From Peronospora farinosa (lineage: Eukaryota; Oomycota; Peronosporomycetes; Peronosporales; Peronosporaceae), in NCBI GenBank assembly GCA_947646735.1, contig CANTFK010000228.1, positions 248,001 through 312,000 of the forward strand: a DNA stretch of 64,000 nucleotides, given 5' to 3'. Both the position numbers and the translations under genes were made by a program. The notes beneath the pieces were generated by a model that ran no database searches, was not told the origin of the DNA, and worked only from the letters and a program-made list of their open reading frames with translations. The first letter of the stretch is position 1. Each line of letters begins with the position of its first letter. Positions 40,907-50,023 of this stretch are shown here, in pieces.

Positions 40907-42043
40907 ATGAGAGGCGAACCGTGTGTGACTCCGACTTGTGCGAAGAGCGGCTCACTCGTATGCCCGACGTGTAAGAAGCTGGGCATACCATCAGCCATGA
41001 GCTCCTTCTGCTCGCAACAGTGCTTTAAAGGTTACTGGTCCTCGCACAAGGCACTGCACAAGATGTTCACGCAAGCGCTGGCAGAAGAACAGGCTCGCGC
41101 CGAGAATACAACGCCTTTCGATGGCTTTCAGTTCACTGGTACGCTGCGTCCCGGTATAGTGTCAGAAATGAGTAAAGTACCAGAGCATATCCAGCGTCCG
41201 GACTACGCGGAGACGGGCATTCCCGTGTCGGAGCAGCAGGCCAGCAAAAGCATCCCCATCTACACGTCTGAGCAGATCGCAGGCATTCGAGAAGCTTGTC
41301 GTCTTGGACGAGAAGTTCTTGACATTGCAGGCAATGCACTTCGTCCTGGAATAACTGGAGACGAGATTGATAAGATCGTACACACGGCCTGCATAGAGCG
41401 TGGCTGCTACCCGTCACCATTAAATTACTACCACTTTCCCAAGTCGGTCTGCATCTCGGTAAATGAAGTGATTTGTCATGGTATTCCGGACTCTCGTGCT
41501 CTTGCTGACGGAGACATTGTCAATCTTGATGTGACAGTGTACAAGAACGGCTATCATGGAGATCTGAACGACACTTTCTTGGTTGGAAATGTAGACGACG
41601 ACGGCGTCCGACTGGTAAAGACGGCATTTGAAAGCTTAGCGGCAGCATCCAAGCTTGTGCGACCCGGCACGATGTTTCGTGAGCTGGGCAAGCACATTGC
41701 CGCGGTTGCTAACGCACAGGACTTTTCCGTTGTCAAGACGTATTGTGGTCATGGAATTGGGTCGTTGTTTCACTGCTCTCCAAATGTTCCTCACTACGCT
41801 AAGAATAAGGCTGTTGGTATCATGAAGCCTGGTATGATCTTTACTATTGAGCCGATGATAAACATGGGTTCATGGCGTGACAAGACGTGGCCTGATGAAT
41901 GGACGGCTGTGACGCAGGATGGTATGCGTTCCGCACAGTTTGAGCATACATTCCTTGTGACAGAGACGGGCTACGAGATCCTGACGAAGCGTGAAAATGA
42001 GCCGGTGATGGAGTGGGATTTCGCCAAGGTGCACCGACTGTAA
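40907..42043 (+). CDS. METAP1: Methionine aminopeptidase 1
   Basis: Cytosolic dinuclear-metal enzyme removing initiator Met from nascent chains. The ATG at 40907 gives 378 residues beginning MRGEPCVTPTCAKSGSLVCP; an in-frame ATG 30 bases upstream is less likely. The N-terminal zinc fingers (CVTPTC, CPTCKKLG, FCSQQC, H) mediate ribosome association in type 1 enzymes. The pita-bread catalytic domain includes the five metal ligands: Asp in GDIVNLDVTVYKNGYHGDLN and the following DTF, His in YCGHGIGSLFH, Glu in FTIEPMINMGSW and Glu in QFEHTFLVTE. No introns. A decayed fragment of this gene lies at 2985-3150. Confidence 0.95.
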   Translation: MRGEPCVTPTCAKSGSLVCPTCKKLGIPSAMSSFCSQQCFKGYWSSHKALHKMFTQALAEEQARAENTTPFDGFQFTGTLRPGIVSEMSKVPEHIQRPDYAETGIPVSEQQASKSIPIYTSEQIAGIREACRLGREVLDIAGNALRPGITGDEIDKIVHTACIERGCYPSPLNYYHFPKSVCISVNEVICHGIPDSRALADGDIVNLDVTVYKNGYHGDLNDTFLVGNVDDDGVRLVKTAFESLAAASKLVRPGTMFRELGKHIAAVANAQDFSVVKTYCGHGIGSLFHCSPNVPHYAKNKAVGIMKPGMIFTIEPMINMGSWRDKTWPDEWTAVTQDGMRSAQFEHTFLVTETGYEILTKRENEPVMEWDFAKVHRL

Positions 42044-42952
42044 GTGTACACACTGTACGATATCGCGACTGTCGAATGGGGTTATCGTGGCTAGATGTTT
42101 GGAGCTGCTACATAGCTTGTTTCTGGAGCAAAGTGAGGCAGATGATATCCATTTTTGTGCTCAACATACGTACCGTGTGTGCAGCTGTAGGAGGTAGGCA
42201 GTAGTAGCCACACTGCAGTGTACTCGACAAGAGGCGTTTTGAGATTGTTCCAGAATTTGAACTCGATGATCAGTTAGTTGTCATTATTCAAGTCTTGCAA
42301 GACAAATGTGATACTTGGTGCTTTCAGTGCTTTCGCAACGTCATGACTCGCTTCATGGCATTGCAAAACTATCGCTCTTATATCTTTCACTGCTGGGAAC
42401 TACTACTCCTAGAAAAATGCCGAGCTTTTTTGCGGCAATGTTAAGCACCTCTTGTTGTCTAACGTAAACCTTCGCACATTTTTTGGTGCGTATGGATGAC
42501 TCGATATTGAATTGCCGACCACAGTTGTGGCATTGACCCGTTCATTCCCGCGTAACGTTCACAATATCGTATGTTGAAAAGTGATGGAGATCGACCAAAC
42601 AGTGTATGTACACATCGACTCAACCTACCCAATTATTAGCTGCGCACACTCGTTCTTTGCACGTTTTTTTCATGCCGTCGCATTATAAGCAAGCAAATCT
42701 CAACAATGCAGGCTGCTGCATTATCTGAAGCGACCAGTATGAAGCTTTTTTACGGCACTAAGTAAGCTAACCAAACAAGGAGAATCTCCGCATGTTGCGC
42801 TCGGATGTACGTGGAGCAGATCTGAAAAAATCTAGTTGACATTGTACCAAGAGCATGTATTTCCGTCCGGTCTGAAGCTTGAACAGCAGTCTGAGATTGC
42901 GTTTATCTCACTCCATTGCACTGCATGCCTTACGATACATATTGATGGCAAT
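42044..42952. other. Long spacer, no gene seen
   Basis: About 900 bp between METAP1 and SMARCD, whose genes converge. Two similar short blocks (gagcttttttgcggcaatg near 42420 and gaagcttttttacggcac near 42737) hint at an old repeat but are too short to classify. Confidence 0.4.
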
Positions 42953-44375
42953 TTACTTAGCGGGGCGTGAGGTAAGCAGATCACCAATCACCTCACGAAC
43001 CCACGGCTGTGTAAACTGCTGAGGACGAGGAATACTACATTCGTCCAGTTGCGTCTCGGCAATCAAAATCTACACATATCACATCAATACAATAGACCTC
43101 ATATAAACCTTGCATACAAGCAAATTGTCACGAACCTCCTCATCGGCCAGTTGAGACTTTTTCACATCTACCATAAACCCGCACGGGTCTTGAGCGAATT
43201 GGGTCATCCATTCCTTCTTCCGCGTATACATTTGCAAACGCTCTAGAATATCCAACTCTTGTTCCTTCAGCAGTGCAATCTCCTTTTCTTGGTCTTGCTG
43301 TAATTCCTCAATTTGCTTCAGAACGCGAGCCCGAGTTCTATCAAGTTCCGATGTTGCCGCAACAGAAACGTCAAAGAACTGCTCTTCCAGCAGCTCAGAT
43401 TCACATGCCGCTGTAAGGTTCAGCGTGTACTCGAGGTCGATGGTGCTAATAGGTGTCAGATGCTGCTTAAGCGCCACTATAATGGACGTAAATGGCAACG
43501 ATACACACTTGAGCATCTGCACCATCCGCTTGTCACAGATAACCACTCGGCAGTCGTCCTCTTTGATGAGGTTGCGTAGTTTAATGTACTCCCACATCGC
43601 GAGTACGATATCTTGTTTCGTATACGCCTTGGCAGGGCCAATATATTGACCAATTGCCGCTTCCAATTCTGGCGAAATAGTAAATCGCTCTGGCGTTTGC
43701 GCCGGTAGCAGCTTGATCTTTACTGTATGTGCCGTGCTTCCAGTTCTCGTAATTTCCAGTCCGTCTACGTCATGGTTTGTTTTCTGATAACTTGTCCACT
43801 GCAGCATAATATAAAACAAATGAGCGATCTTAGCAAAACAAAGCAACAAGTTGACAGACAACACACTTCGATCACGTGTTCCGAGTACAGATGAGGGTCC
43901 AGTTCAATCGACACTTTCCGAAAATAGCTTGAGAATTTCTACAGCATTGATTCACACCATTGTTAAGCTTTTGTAATTGGTCAGCCATCTCTACCGTTTC
44001 TCATCTCCTCACCACAATAGAAGGCTGTCCTGCTACAGCGTCAATTCCTTCCATCTTGAGCGTCCATCTACCTAATGTTGCCTGTGTAGTCTCTGAAGCT
44101 TCTACGGGCGGGACGTACGTGTGATACACTCGTACACGCAGCTGCTTGGTCTCTACCTGCTTGTTTACAATGACAACGACGAGTCACTCGATGCCCAAAA
44201 GGTAGAGCAGCATTCTACTGCAATGAAAGTGACGCACCTGCAAGGGATAATAGCGTTCTCCACGCAGCTCACGTGTCATAGACTGCAGACGCGACGAGAG
44301 CTCCTGGTGCGCTGTCTGCGTGCGTGTGAGCAGGTCAATCTCACGCTGACACGGCCATTCGCCTTGCAACAAATC
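42953..44375 (-). CDS. SWI/SNF subunit SMARCD/BAF60 (SWIB domain), 5' end unclear
   Basis: Accessory subunit of SWI/SNF chromatin remodellers. Five exons (44238-44375, 44013-44156, 43867-43938, 43136-43798, 42953-43069) give 377 residues. In order: DLLQGEWPCQREIDLLTRTQ, then QLRVRVYHTYVPPVE, KFSSYFRKVSIELDPHLYSE, the SWIB/MDM2 fold (FTISPELEAAIGQYIG, IVLAMWEYIKLRNLI, CRVVICDKRMVQML), a coiled coil, RKKEWMTQFAQDPCGFM, and the terminal FTQPWVREVIGDLLTSR. These match human SMARCD1 segment for segment. The usual N-terminal part ahead of DLL (an LVPES-type sequence) could not be found upstream. The first coding exon is therefore missing, very short, or lost in the rearrangement of this region. Confidence 0.85.
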
Positions 44376-44600
44376 CTATAGTCATAACACAAGAGCGTAG
44401 GTCACTAGAGATGGCCATGGACGCAAGCAATAAAGGTCTAGACGACATCACCACAGGTATCGCGGTCATGCAGTTTGTTTTTGGTCCAAAATGTGAAAGT
44501 ACACAATTTAAAGTCCAATTTGAACGTTGACTGCCTTGAATGGGACCAGACCATATTTCGATTGCATTTCCACCAATAAGCGTGTGTTTAGAGCATGTAG
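44256..44600. repeat. Segmental duplication, copy A
   Basis: Covers most of the first recognised SMARCD exon plus about 225 bp upstream, ending near a CCAAT box (ccaccaataagcg). It matches 48446-48757 in direct orientation at roughly 90 percent by eye. Confidence 0.9.
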
Positions 44601-44731
44601 TACGTTTAACGTGCTCAGCTGATCCCCCCTTTCAGCCAATCATCGTCGGGCTGGTGATAGCTCACGGTTTAGCAACCCGACGTGCTCTTGTAAGCTCTGT
44701 TGCCTGCCACTAGCTCGGCATACAGCGTCTA

Positions 44732-45648
44732 ATGAGCGAAACTACGACTCTATCGACTCTGGGTGATAACAGCAACCTTACTAACGAAAATTTGGACTTT
44801 AATAAAGCAGGAAGAGCCCGAGAAGAAGACGTTGCTCGACGTTGGAGCGATGACAACGAGGAAGAGACCGCAGAGGTCAATGAGAACGACGATTTCTTTG
44901 GCAGAATCGAAGACGAGTCATGGGACGGTCTAGTGGAGACCACGTACAATTTTCATCTGCAATTTGCGCCAAGCATTTCGTGCCCAATTTGCTTCCACGT
45001 GACCCAATTTCCCGCCCGTCAAAATTGTGGTCACGTGTTGTGTTTTTCGTGCATCCAGCACTCATTTTCATTCTTGGATGAATGCTCTTTATGTCAAGCT
45101 CAGGTGGTTTCTAGAGCTAGTAAGCTTGAAGTTGTTCCAGGGTCAGAAACAACGGAATCGTCATCTGCTAAGGCTGGGCAAGATTTGCATTTGCCGGTAC
45201 ATTTGAGACTTGTCGTTATTACTGTGATTTGACTTACATGTCTAAGATTACTATGTGATGTTTCTTTTGATAGATCTCATCGTCGACTATGTATTCGATA
45301 CCGTACCAAGGTGCCATTGTAAAATTGGACCTCACACACTTTAACAATACTAACTACATCAATACTATCGTCACAGCCGTGTCCACGGGCTATGACATGA
45401 GTCGAGTAGACGATGATGTGCTGTCAAGTTTCAGTCATGTGCCTTTCGGGCTGGACAATCATAGCGACTTGGACGACGTTGTTAACCTCGATGACCTGGT
45501 TTCGTCGGGCAGCGAACGGTCTTCACCTCCAGTGGCAGCAAGAACTTCTCTCAGTCAAAGTATTATCGCAGGACCAGCACGGCATCCACGAACGTCGCTA
45601 CGAAAAATGAGCACTTGTTCTTCTAGACCGGCATCAGCACACAGGTAG
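44732..45648 (+). CDS. RING-finger protein
   Basis: Two exons (44732-45196, 45274-45648) give 279 residues. An acidic N-terminus (DDNEEETAEVNENDDFFGRI) precedes a RING at about residues 84-122: CPICFHVTQFPARQNCGHVL then CFSCIQHSFSFLDECSLCQA. The spacing fits a C3HC4-type finger, so E3 ubiquitin ligase activity is likely. The C-terminal part (YQGAIVKLDLTHFNNTNYIN, DDDVLSSFSHVPFGL) is unfamiliar and Ser/Asp-rich. The stop follows cacag|gtag, which could act as a splice donor, so a fusion with the Kelch segment just downstream is conceivable. No splice gave a clean frame into Kelch, however. Confidence 0.75.
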
Positions 45649-45762
45649 ACGGTAATGGTAAACAAAATGGCACCTACAGTTGCTCGAATGACGAGCAGCC
45701 AAGTGGGCAAGAGGAAAGCCAGAACGCGAACGGTCAAACGCAAGGAGCTTGTAATTGTTCGT

Positions 45763-46514
45763 ATGAAATGGGTAACGGTGAGATCAGAGGGCTTGCCACC
45801 AGACCCTCGATACGACTGTGGGCTAGCGATCCATGGGAATGTCGTGATTGTTGTAGGTGGCATCGTCGGCAAGCTACGCCTAAACGACTTGCACACTTTA
45901 GACCTCGCAGCAAAGCCGTCGCCTCGATGGGCTCAACCACCGATTAGCGGTACGCCACCACCGTCAGGTCACCTGCTCCAGATATTCGTCCTTGGCGACG
46001 ATTTGTATGCGATCGGTGGCACAATTGATGGAAAATTTCTAACAGAACTTCACCAGCTCAACGTCAGTACGTTCAACCATGCGGCTGCTTCTTGTGTAAT
46101 TCCGTGACTTGCAACTAACAATCACATCGCGTGGACCAAGCAGAAGAATGGAAGTGGGATAAGCTTGAAGTTGCCGGAAACCCTCCGTCAATGCGATACT
46201 GGTACTCGCTGGCAGTGTTGCAGGGCATGGCTATCTTGTACGGGGGTTACGGGCATCCTCAGCGACTTAGCGATACGTTTGCGCTTCGATTTGGTTTGTT
46301 CGAATTCCGATTTGCCGTTGCTTGTACGCAGTTCTGACCATAAGCTTCTATTTGACAGGCACAAGAATTCCGACATGGGTGGAGCTGCGGCCTCGAGGTG
46401 ATATCCCGGGACCGTCCTCAACGCATTCTGTGTGCGTTATAAAAGACCGCATGTACATTTTCGGAGGATACGACGGCAAATACCGTCGTGGTCAAGTATT
46501 TGCTTTTGAAATTG
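45763..46514 (+). pseudogene. Truncated Kelch-repeat gene
   Basis: Three exons (45763-46066, 46141-46293, 46359-46514) join in frame and encode about three Kelch blades: VHGNVVIVVGG-like IHGNVVIVVGGIVGKLRLND, GDDLYAIGGTIDGKFLTELH, LAVLQGMAILYGGYGHPQRL and IKDRMYIFGGYDGKYRRGQV. Each blade has the GG pair, and tryptophans occur at the expected spacing (EEWKWDKLEV, PTWVELRPRG). A functional propeller needs five to seven blades. After the third exon a donor (attg|gtacgt) leads directly into the repeat arm starting at about 46590, and no further blade is found beyond the insertion. It is therefore taken as a gene cut off by a mobile-element insertion. It may once have been part of the RING gene. 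Confidence 0.7.
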
Positions 46515-46597
46515 GTACGTTTTGTGCCTGGATGGTCAGGATGGGTGACGTGCCAGTTGGTATGATGGACATGCCAGTTAGTATGACAGATGGTATC

Positions 46598-46757
46598 TGA
46601 CATGCCACAGTTGACAGGTTATGACAGCACGTTAGGTTAAGCACGATAGGACTTATGGTTGTTTAATTAATTCATTCTCATTTCTACCTACATCTCCAGA
46701 AGCCTCTCCAGCAAGCTCTCGGAGCCGATTGCCCCTCTGCCAGCCAAGGGCGTGTCA
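46598..46757. repeat. Inverted-repeat arm, left (160 bp)
   Basis: Begins TGACATGCC and ends GGCGTGTCA, which are near-perfect inverted termini of its own. The same sequence, reverse-complemented, is at 48008-48168. Short matching bases extend outward (gtatc) and inward (ttttgaaa). Confidence 0.88.
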
Positions 46758-46816
46758 TTTTGAAATTTCAATTTTGAAATCAAGAGAATTAAATCCGTAA
46801 GCAAAACAATATTATC

Positions 46817-47539
46817 ATGTGCAGATACGATGAAAACGACTACGTCACTTATACGGTGGTGATATCACCAGCCCAAGACGGAATCCCGGCTGATACCATG
46901 CAAGTTAAAATGAACAAGTTTAAAGGAGGAAGTCCGCGGGACTATCTCAAGTGGAGTTGTGACTTCCAAAGCCTTGCCAAGAAGAAAGGGTGGAATGATG
47001 AGCAAAAGAGCCGTAATATTTTAGCTTTCATTGAGGGGGACCTCGCATACGACGTAAACCTCTTGGTGATCGAAGCAAGAACCAATAGTTGGACTTTTGA
47101 CCGTTTCTTTACCGCTGTGGGGCTGCTCTCAGTACCAGAAGATTTTAGCGAAGATCTGGACAATGAATTATGGAACATGACAAAGCGACGGGATGAAATT
47201 GTTCTAAAGTTTTCTTAGCGTTTTCGTGAAAACATTCGTTTATTCGCTGAGCTTCCGCAGGACGCGGAGGTGATACCAGATGTGCAAATGCGTCGATACT
47301 TCAAGCGCGGGATGCCGATATCATGGCAAGATAAGTTGGCAGCGGCGGGTGTCATCCCTGATACGCTCAACGAAATGATACTTTACTTTTCACGCCTTGA
47401 GAAACAAGAAAGATTACACAAGGGGCCATCTTCACAAGAAGGCCATAGAAACAAAGGCGGACCTTCGCGTGCGAGGGTGGTTGGGAGGTTGGTCGACTGC
47501 TCCAGCAGTCGTACCACCAGTTGCCTCTCGCTTAAGTGA
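46817..47539 (+). pseudogene. Retrotransposon Gag remnant (gypsy type)
   Basis: The frame reads MNKFKGGSPRDYLKWSCDFQ, RNILAFIEGDLAYDV and FTAVGLLSVPEDFSEDLDNE. After a TAG at 47217-47219 the same frame resumes RFRENIRLFAELPQDAEVIP, MRRYFKRGMPISWQDKLAAA and LYFSRLEKQER. This is the layout of a Ty3/gypsy capsid domain. The stop lies where Gln would be usual (CAG to TAG). No zinc knuckle, protease or reverse transcriptase follows; the coding region ends about 80 bp before an LTR-like sequence. Confidence 0.75.
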
Positions 47540-47617
47540 GAGTGCAACGAACTTCTAAACAAGAAGTCACCGACGTAACGCAGAAGCTTTTTCAGCTTCT
47601 CGTGCGTGGTGCTTCGG

Positions 47618-47977
47618 TGTTATCAAATTCAAGACTGAGCTATATTTAGTGAATCATAATTAAATATAAACTTATCTACTGATTGGCTATATATGTATAT
47701 AGATCGGATACGCGACTCTTTAGAAGCGTATCCTGTCGCATGAACTTAAATCTAGATTTAAGTTTGCGAATGACGTCCTTCTGAGACGTCGCGATGCCTA
47801 GCTTCAACTAGCGTCATCCCTTCCCATGTGAATCTATAAATGGATATCACATTCACGAGGGTGGATCACATTTGTGTATCGCACCCAAGTGACAGGTCAA
47901 AAGTAATCATAAAAACTTTTAGACCAAACATGCAGTATATTAATTAATGTTTGCGTGTAACTAGATGCCCTGTTACA
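47618..47977 (+). repeat. Candidate gypsy LTR (360 bp)
   Basis: An AT-rich stretch bounded by TGTTATC and CTGTTACA (TG...CA) directly downstream of the Gag remnant. It contains no ORF and a short perfect palindrome (taaatctagattta). A second copy is not in the window, so the limits are tentative. Confidence 0.45.
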
Positions 47978-48007
47978 GATTCAAATTCAAATTTGAATTT
48001 TTCAAAA

Positions 48008-48168
48008 TGACACGCCTTTGGCTGGCAGAGGGGCTATCGGCTCCGGGAGCTTATTGGAGAGGCTTCTGGAGATGTACATAAAAAATGAGAATGAAATAAA
48101 TAAACAACCATAAGTCCTACCGTGTTTCACCTAATCTGCTCTCATAACCTGTCAACTGTGGCATGTCA
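48008..48168. repeat. Inverted-repeat arm, right (161 bp)
   Basis: Begins TGACACGCC and ends GGCATGTCA. It is the reverse complement of 46598-46757 with scattered substitutions. Together the two arms enclose the Gag remnant and LTR-like segment. Confidence 0.88.
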
Positions 48169-48195
48169 GATACTCTCAAATGTTTCATGTCACAA

Positions 48196-48435
48196 ACTGT
48201 TTGTCCGATGACTTCACGTGGTCGAGGGTAACGTCATAGCCACTCGCGATCGAAACTTTCTGCCGTTGTGAGCGACAACTTGTTTGCTTGGACACCCACT
48301 TCCATTCACCTCGTTCCCTGATCAATTATGGTGATTCCGTAGCGTTCGTCGTCGTAGGGCCCAATGAGATCAACATGAACCACATCAAATGGGTTAACGG
48401 TTATCATAGTCCCTGGCGGTACCATAGTCTTGTTT
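48196..48435 (-). pseudogene. Retroviral-type integrase fragment (gypsy), decayed
   Basis: The minus strand reads MITVNPFDVVHVDLIGPYDD, then RYGITIIDQGTR, stop, MEVGVQANK, then TTAESFDREWL, stop, RYPRPREV. This is the first-Asp segment of a Ty3/gypsy integrase core. Two TGA codons interrupt it and the second catalytic Asp and Glu are missing. It is oriented opposite to the neighbouring Gag remnant, so the two did not come from one simple insertion. Confidence 0.7.
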
Positions 48436-48445
48436 TTCACCATGC

Positions 48446-48757
48446 ACTACGCAGCTCACTGCAGACGACGACGAGAGCTCCTGGTGCGCTGTCTGCGTGC
48501 GTGTGAGCAGGTCAATCTCACGCTGACACGGCCATTCGCTTTGCAACAGATCCTATAGTCAAAACACAGGAGTGTAGTTCAGTAGAGATGGTCATGGACG
48601 CAGGCAATAAAGGTCTAGACGACATCACCACAGGTATCGCGGTCATGCAGTTTGTTTTTTAGTCCAAAATGTGAAAGTACACAATTTAAAGTCCAATTTG
48701 ACCGTTGGCTACCTTAAATGAGACCGACCATTTTTCAATTGCATTTCCACCAATGAG
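48446..48757. repeat. Segmental duplication, copy B
   Basis: Partial copy of 44256-44600 in the same orientation. It contains a broken piece of the SMARCD exon (minus strand, REIDLLTRTQTAHQ-type sequence) and the upstream CCAAT-containing segment. It now lies immediately upstream of the tetraspanin gene. Confidence 0.9.
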
Positions 48758-48861
48758 CGTGTAGTAGCCAGAATTGATGAGCTACATAGAGATTAGTATT
48801 AAGTTCACTGTCTCTCTTACCGATAGCTACGTCTTACATAATAGAAGGTGATATCGTCATT

Positions 48862-49932
48862 ATGGAGGAAAAAGGAGATGGTGCGCTTGGTATGGCAAAT
48901 GTTGGAGGTGCTGGCAACGTGGCCAAAGTGGTGTTACTTCTGCTAAACATGATGTTTATGGTGTTTGGGTGCCTATTGGTGTACTTTAGCCACCGTGTCA
49001 AGAAATCTGGGTGGCTCGACGCCTTTGAGAGCGATTACACGTGGATTGGCTCGTCCACACTTATTTTTACACTGGTATTGGGTGCAGTGGTTATTATAGT
49101 CTCGGCATTTGGTTGTTTTGGTGCCTTGCTGCAGCAAAAGTTGCTGCTTACGAGCTATGCTATTGTACTTGTCATTACGACCATTCTCTTTATCGTGGTG
49201 ACTGTGGGAGCCAACATGGCCAATTCCAAAGCCTCTAACTGGAGTAGTGTTGTCTACCCAGCGACGAACGACGAGGAATCTCTAGGAAGCAATTTTAATC
49301 AGCTCTATTGCTACGCTCAGGTACCTTATTATTGCCAGGATGCTACAGTAAATACGATGCTGAAGATGTTTAACGTCTCGGCTCCAGGCCACTTCACAGA
49401 CATGACGACCAATGTGACAAATATTTGCTCCACAGTAAAGCTTCCAATTATCAGCAACGTCTGCATTGTGTGTGACTTGACTGCTAAATACAAAAAGTAC
49501 TCGATGGTTTTGGACTGGATCGAGACGTCGTGTCCCCGAACGAGCACGAACCAAGTCTGGTGCGGCGGCTTCCTGCTCAATGCTACAGCTGCGAATGACA
49601 TGTCGACCAACGCGCCGTTTATGGAATGCCGTAGTGCCTTTTACCAGCTTGTGGAGAAGTGGACGAACGTCGTGATAGTGGCTAGCACCATCTGCATCAT
49701 CGCAGCCGGCATTGTACTCGTTATGACAGGTGTGCTGTGGCGGAACGTGCGAGCAGCACGACAACCGACGGAAATCGTGGCAACTTCACCAGCCCCAATA
49801 TACCACAACTGTGACCAGATGATAGGCCTTTCACAGCGCAGCGAGGCAACGAATACTAACAACTTCAGCATGTTTTCGACTGCACCTTGCAATCCCAATC
49901 CTGGGCATCGTCGATATGATAGTCCGTACTAG
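48862..49932 (+). CDS. Tetraspanin-like membrane protein
   Basis: 356-residue protein with four hydrophobic helices: VVLLLLNMMFMVFGCLLVYF, LIFTLVLGAVVIIVSAFGCF, LTSYAIVLVITTILFIVVTV and VVIVASTICIIAAGIVLVMT. Helices 3 and 4 are separated by a large loop of about 145 residues rich in Cys and N-glycosylation sites (NVT, NAT). GCFGALLQQKLLL after helix 2 matches the tetraspanin small-loop pattern. The canonical CCG motif is not present as such; CDLTA, SCPR, WCGG and MECR supply the cysteines. Tetraspanins organise membrane microdomains. The cytosolic C-tail is Asn/Pro/Tyr-rich. Intronless. Its promoter region overlaps duplication copy B. Confidence 0.8.
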   Translation: MEEKGDGALGMANVGGAGNVAKVVLLLLNMMFMVFGCLLVYFSHRVKKSGWLDAFESDYTWIGSSTLIFTLVLGAVVIIVSAFGCFGALLQQKLLLTSYAIVLVITTILFIVVTVGANMANSKASNWSSVVYPATNDEESLGSNFNQLYCYAQVPYYCQDATVNTMLKMFNVSAPGHFTDMTTNVTNICSTVKLPIISNVCIVCDLTAKYKKYSMVLDWIETSCPRTSTNQVWCGGFLLNATAANDMSTNAPFMECRSAFYQLVEKWTNVVIVASTICIIAAGIVLVMTGVLWRNVRAARQPTEIVATSPAPIYHNCDQMIGLSQRSEATNTNNFSMFSTAPCNPNPGHRRYDSPY

Positions 49933-50023
49933 GACCACAGTGGATGCGTGATGATATCTAATGTATTCTTCGTGAGATGTTCCTGTTATTGTTATGCATC
50001 TATGGTCTGGGCACAGCAAAGCG

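Noticed and set aside
44732..46514. Single RING-Kelch fusion gene
   Set aside because: No splice between 45644 and 45763 gave a continuous frame from the RING protein into the Kelch blades; kept as two features, with the fusion mentioned as possible.
47590..48180. CRISPR-like or phage repeat structures
   Set aside because: Repeats are long inverted arms and LTR-type sequence in a eukaryotic genome; there is no spaced short direct repeat array.
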